From an uncultured Burkholderiaceae bacterium (GTDB lineage Bacteria > Pseudomonadota > Gammaproteobacteria > Burkholderiales > Burkholderiaceae_C), in contig CALIDR010000186.1 of the NCBI GenBank assembly GCA_938022295.1, positions 1 to 13,989 of the forward strand: a stretch of DNA of 13,989 bases, read 5' to 3'. The position numbers and the translations under genes are program-made. A model generated the notes under the pieces. That model saw only the letters and a list, made by a program, of their open reading frames with translations, did no database searches and had not been told where the DNA came from. Shown here one piece after another: positions 13,293 through 13,989 of this stretch (position 1 is its first letter; every line of letters starts with the position of its first letter).

Positions 13293-13989
13293 ATGCTGCC
13301 TTCCGCCTCGACGTCCGCCGCCCTCGGCCGCCTGAACGCGGCCAGCCTCGGCGCGCTGCTCGACGCGGTGGCCGACGCCGTCGTCGTGTTCGACAGCGCC
13401 GGCCAGCTCCACCTGGCCAACCGCGCCGCGCGCCGGCTGCCTGCGCTGGCCGCCGCGCGCACGCTCGACGACCTCGGCGCGGTGCTCGACGCCGAGGCGC
13501 TCGCGTGGCTGCAGCGGCTGCGGGGCACCGCGCCGCCGCAGGCGGTGACGCAGCCGGCGCGGCTCGCCGACGGCCGGCGCGTCGTCCTCGAGCTCGCGCG
13601 GCTGCCCGGCGGGTTGTGGTCGCTGCTGTGGCGCGGCGCCGGCGACGACGCCGGCGAGGTCCTGCAGCCGTGGTTCGACCTCAGCCCGGTGGGCGTCGTG
13701 ATGGTCGACGAGCGCGGGCGCCTGGAGCGCTGCAACGCCGCCTTCGAGGCGCTCGTCGGCGGCGCGCCGGCCACGCTGGCCGACGCCGGCGAGGCGCTGC
13801 GCGCGCTGCTGGCGTGGGAGCCGGCCGCCGGCGGCGTCGTCGAGCGCCAGGCCACGCTCACGCTGCCCGACGGCAGCCGCCGCCGGCTGAGCGCGCGGCT
13901 GCGCGTGATCGAGCCGGCGCCGGGCCGCCGGCGGCTGCTCGCCGTCGTCGAGGACCGCAGCGCCGAGGACGAGCGCGACCTCGCGCGGC
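13293..13989 (+). CDS. PAS-domain sensor protein, 5' part (runs off the window)
   Basis: An open frame of at least 232 codons without a stop continues past the right edge. Two PAS-like domains can be read. The first, at about residues 20-115, begins LLDAVADAVVVFDSAGQLHLANRAARRL. The second starts near residue 127 with WFDLSPVGVVMVDERGRLERCNAAFEALVGG and ends RRLLAVVEDRSAEDERDLAR, the usual exit of a PAS domain into a linker helix. No signal peptide or membrane helix is seen, so a cytoplasmic sensor is likely. The output domain lies outside the window; a histidine kinase or GGDEF enzyme are the obvious options. The ATG at 13293 lacks a clear ribosome binding site, so the exact start is uncertain. 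Codon use matches its neighbours. Confidence 0.8.
   Translation, partial: MLPSASTSAALGRLNAASLGALLDAVADAVVVFDSAGQLHLANRAARRLPALAAARTLDDLGAVLDAEALAWLQRLRGTAPPQAVTQPARLADGRRVVLELARLPGGLWSLLWRGAGDDAGEVLQPWFDLSPVGVVMVDERGRLERCNAAFEALVGGAPATLADAGEALRALLAWEPAAGGVVERQATLTLPDGSRRRLSARLRVIEPAPGRRRLLAVVEDRSAEDERDLAR

Overview
The window is about 14 kb of very GC-rich chromosomal DNA with almost every third codon position G or C. Gene content and protein style point to a betaproteobacterium of the order Burkholderiales, most like the Rubrivivax/Leptothrix/Methylibium group. That placement is inferred from recognition, not from a search. All recognisable genes lie on the + strand, and I see no insertion sequences, phage genes, CRISPR arrays or pseudogenes. 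Two tRNA genes divide the window into three blocks.

Block 1 (about 285-2868) is a tightly packed three-gene unit. It holds pgsA (phosphatidylglycerophosphate synthase), an EamA/DMT-family transporter and a tartrate/D-malate dehydrogenase. The genes overlap by ATGA at both junctions, so they are probably translationally coupled. The first 284 bases contain no gene I can defend, only two hairpins and a possible -10 box just in front of pgsA.

Block 2 (about 2950-5703) starts with a good sigma70-type promoter for a small HU histone-like protein (hupB, GTG start). It continues with tRNA-Val(UAC), a hairpin-rich spacer, ppiD (membrane-anchored SurA/parvulin-type periplasmic chaperone), and tRNA-His(GUG) followed by a convincing intrinsic terminator. 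The order hupB, tRNA-Val, ppiD is a housekeeping layout familiar in proteobacteria.

Block 3 (5826-13185) is a flagellar operon: flgG, flgH, flgI, flgJ, flgK and flgL, with gaps of 2-11 bases or overlapping stops. It encodes the distal rod, L ring, P ring, rod-cap/muramidase and the two hook-filament junction proteins. It begins abruptly at flgG; the usual flgB-flgF genes are not upstream, where tRNA-His and its terminator sit instead. After flgL comes a gene for a degenerate-EAL plus HDOD protein, probably a signalling or motility regulator in the same transcript. After a GC-rich gap, a second regulator starts at 13293, with two PAS-like domains, and runs off the right edge.

I do not see an undescribed system here; this is a mostly ordinary core-genome region. 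The points most worth checking are the split flagellar operon with its breakpoint at a tRNA, the two regulators at its end, the pgsA-transporter-dehydrogenase unit, and several palindromes in the gene-free gaps.
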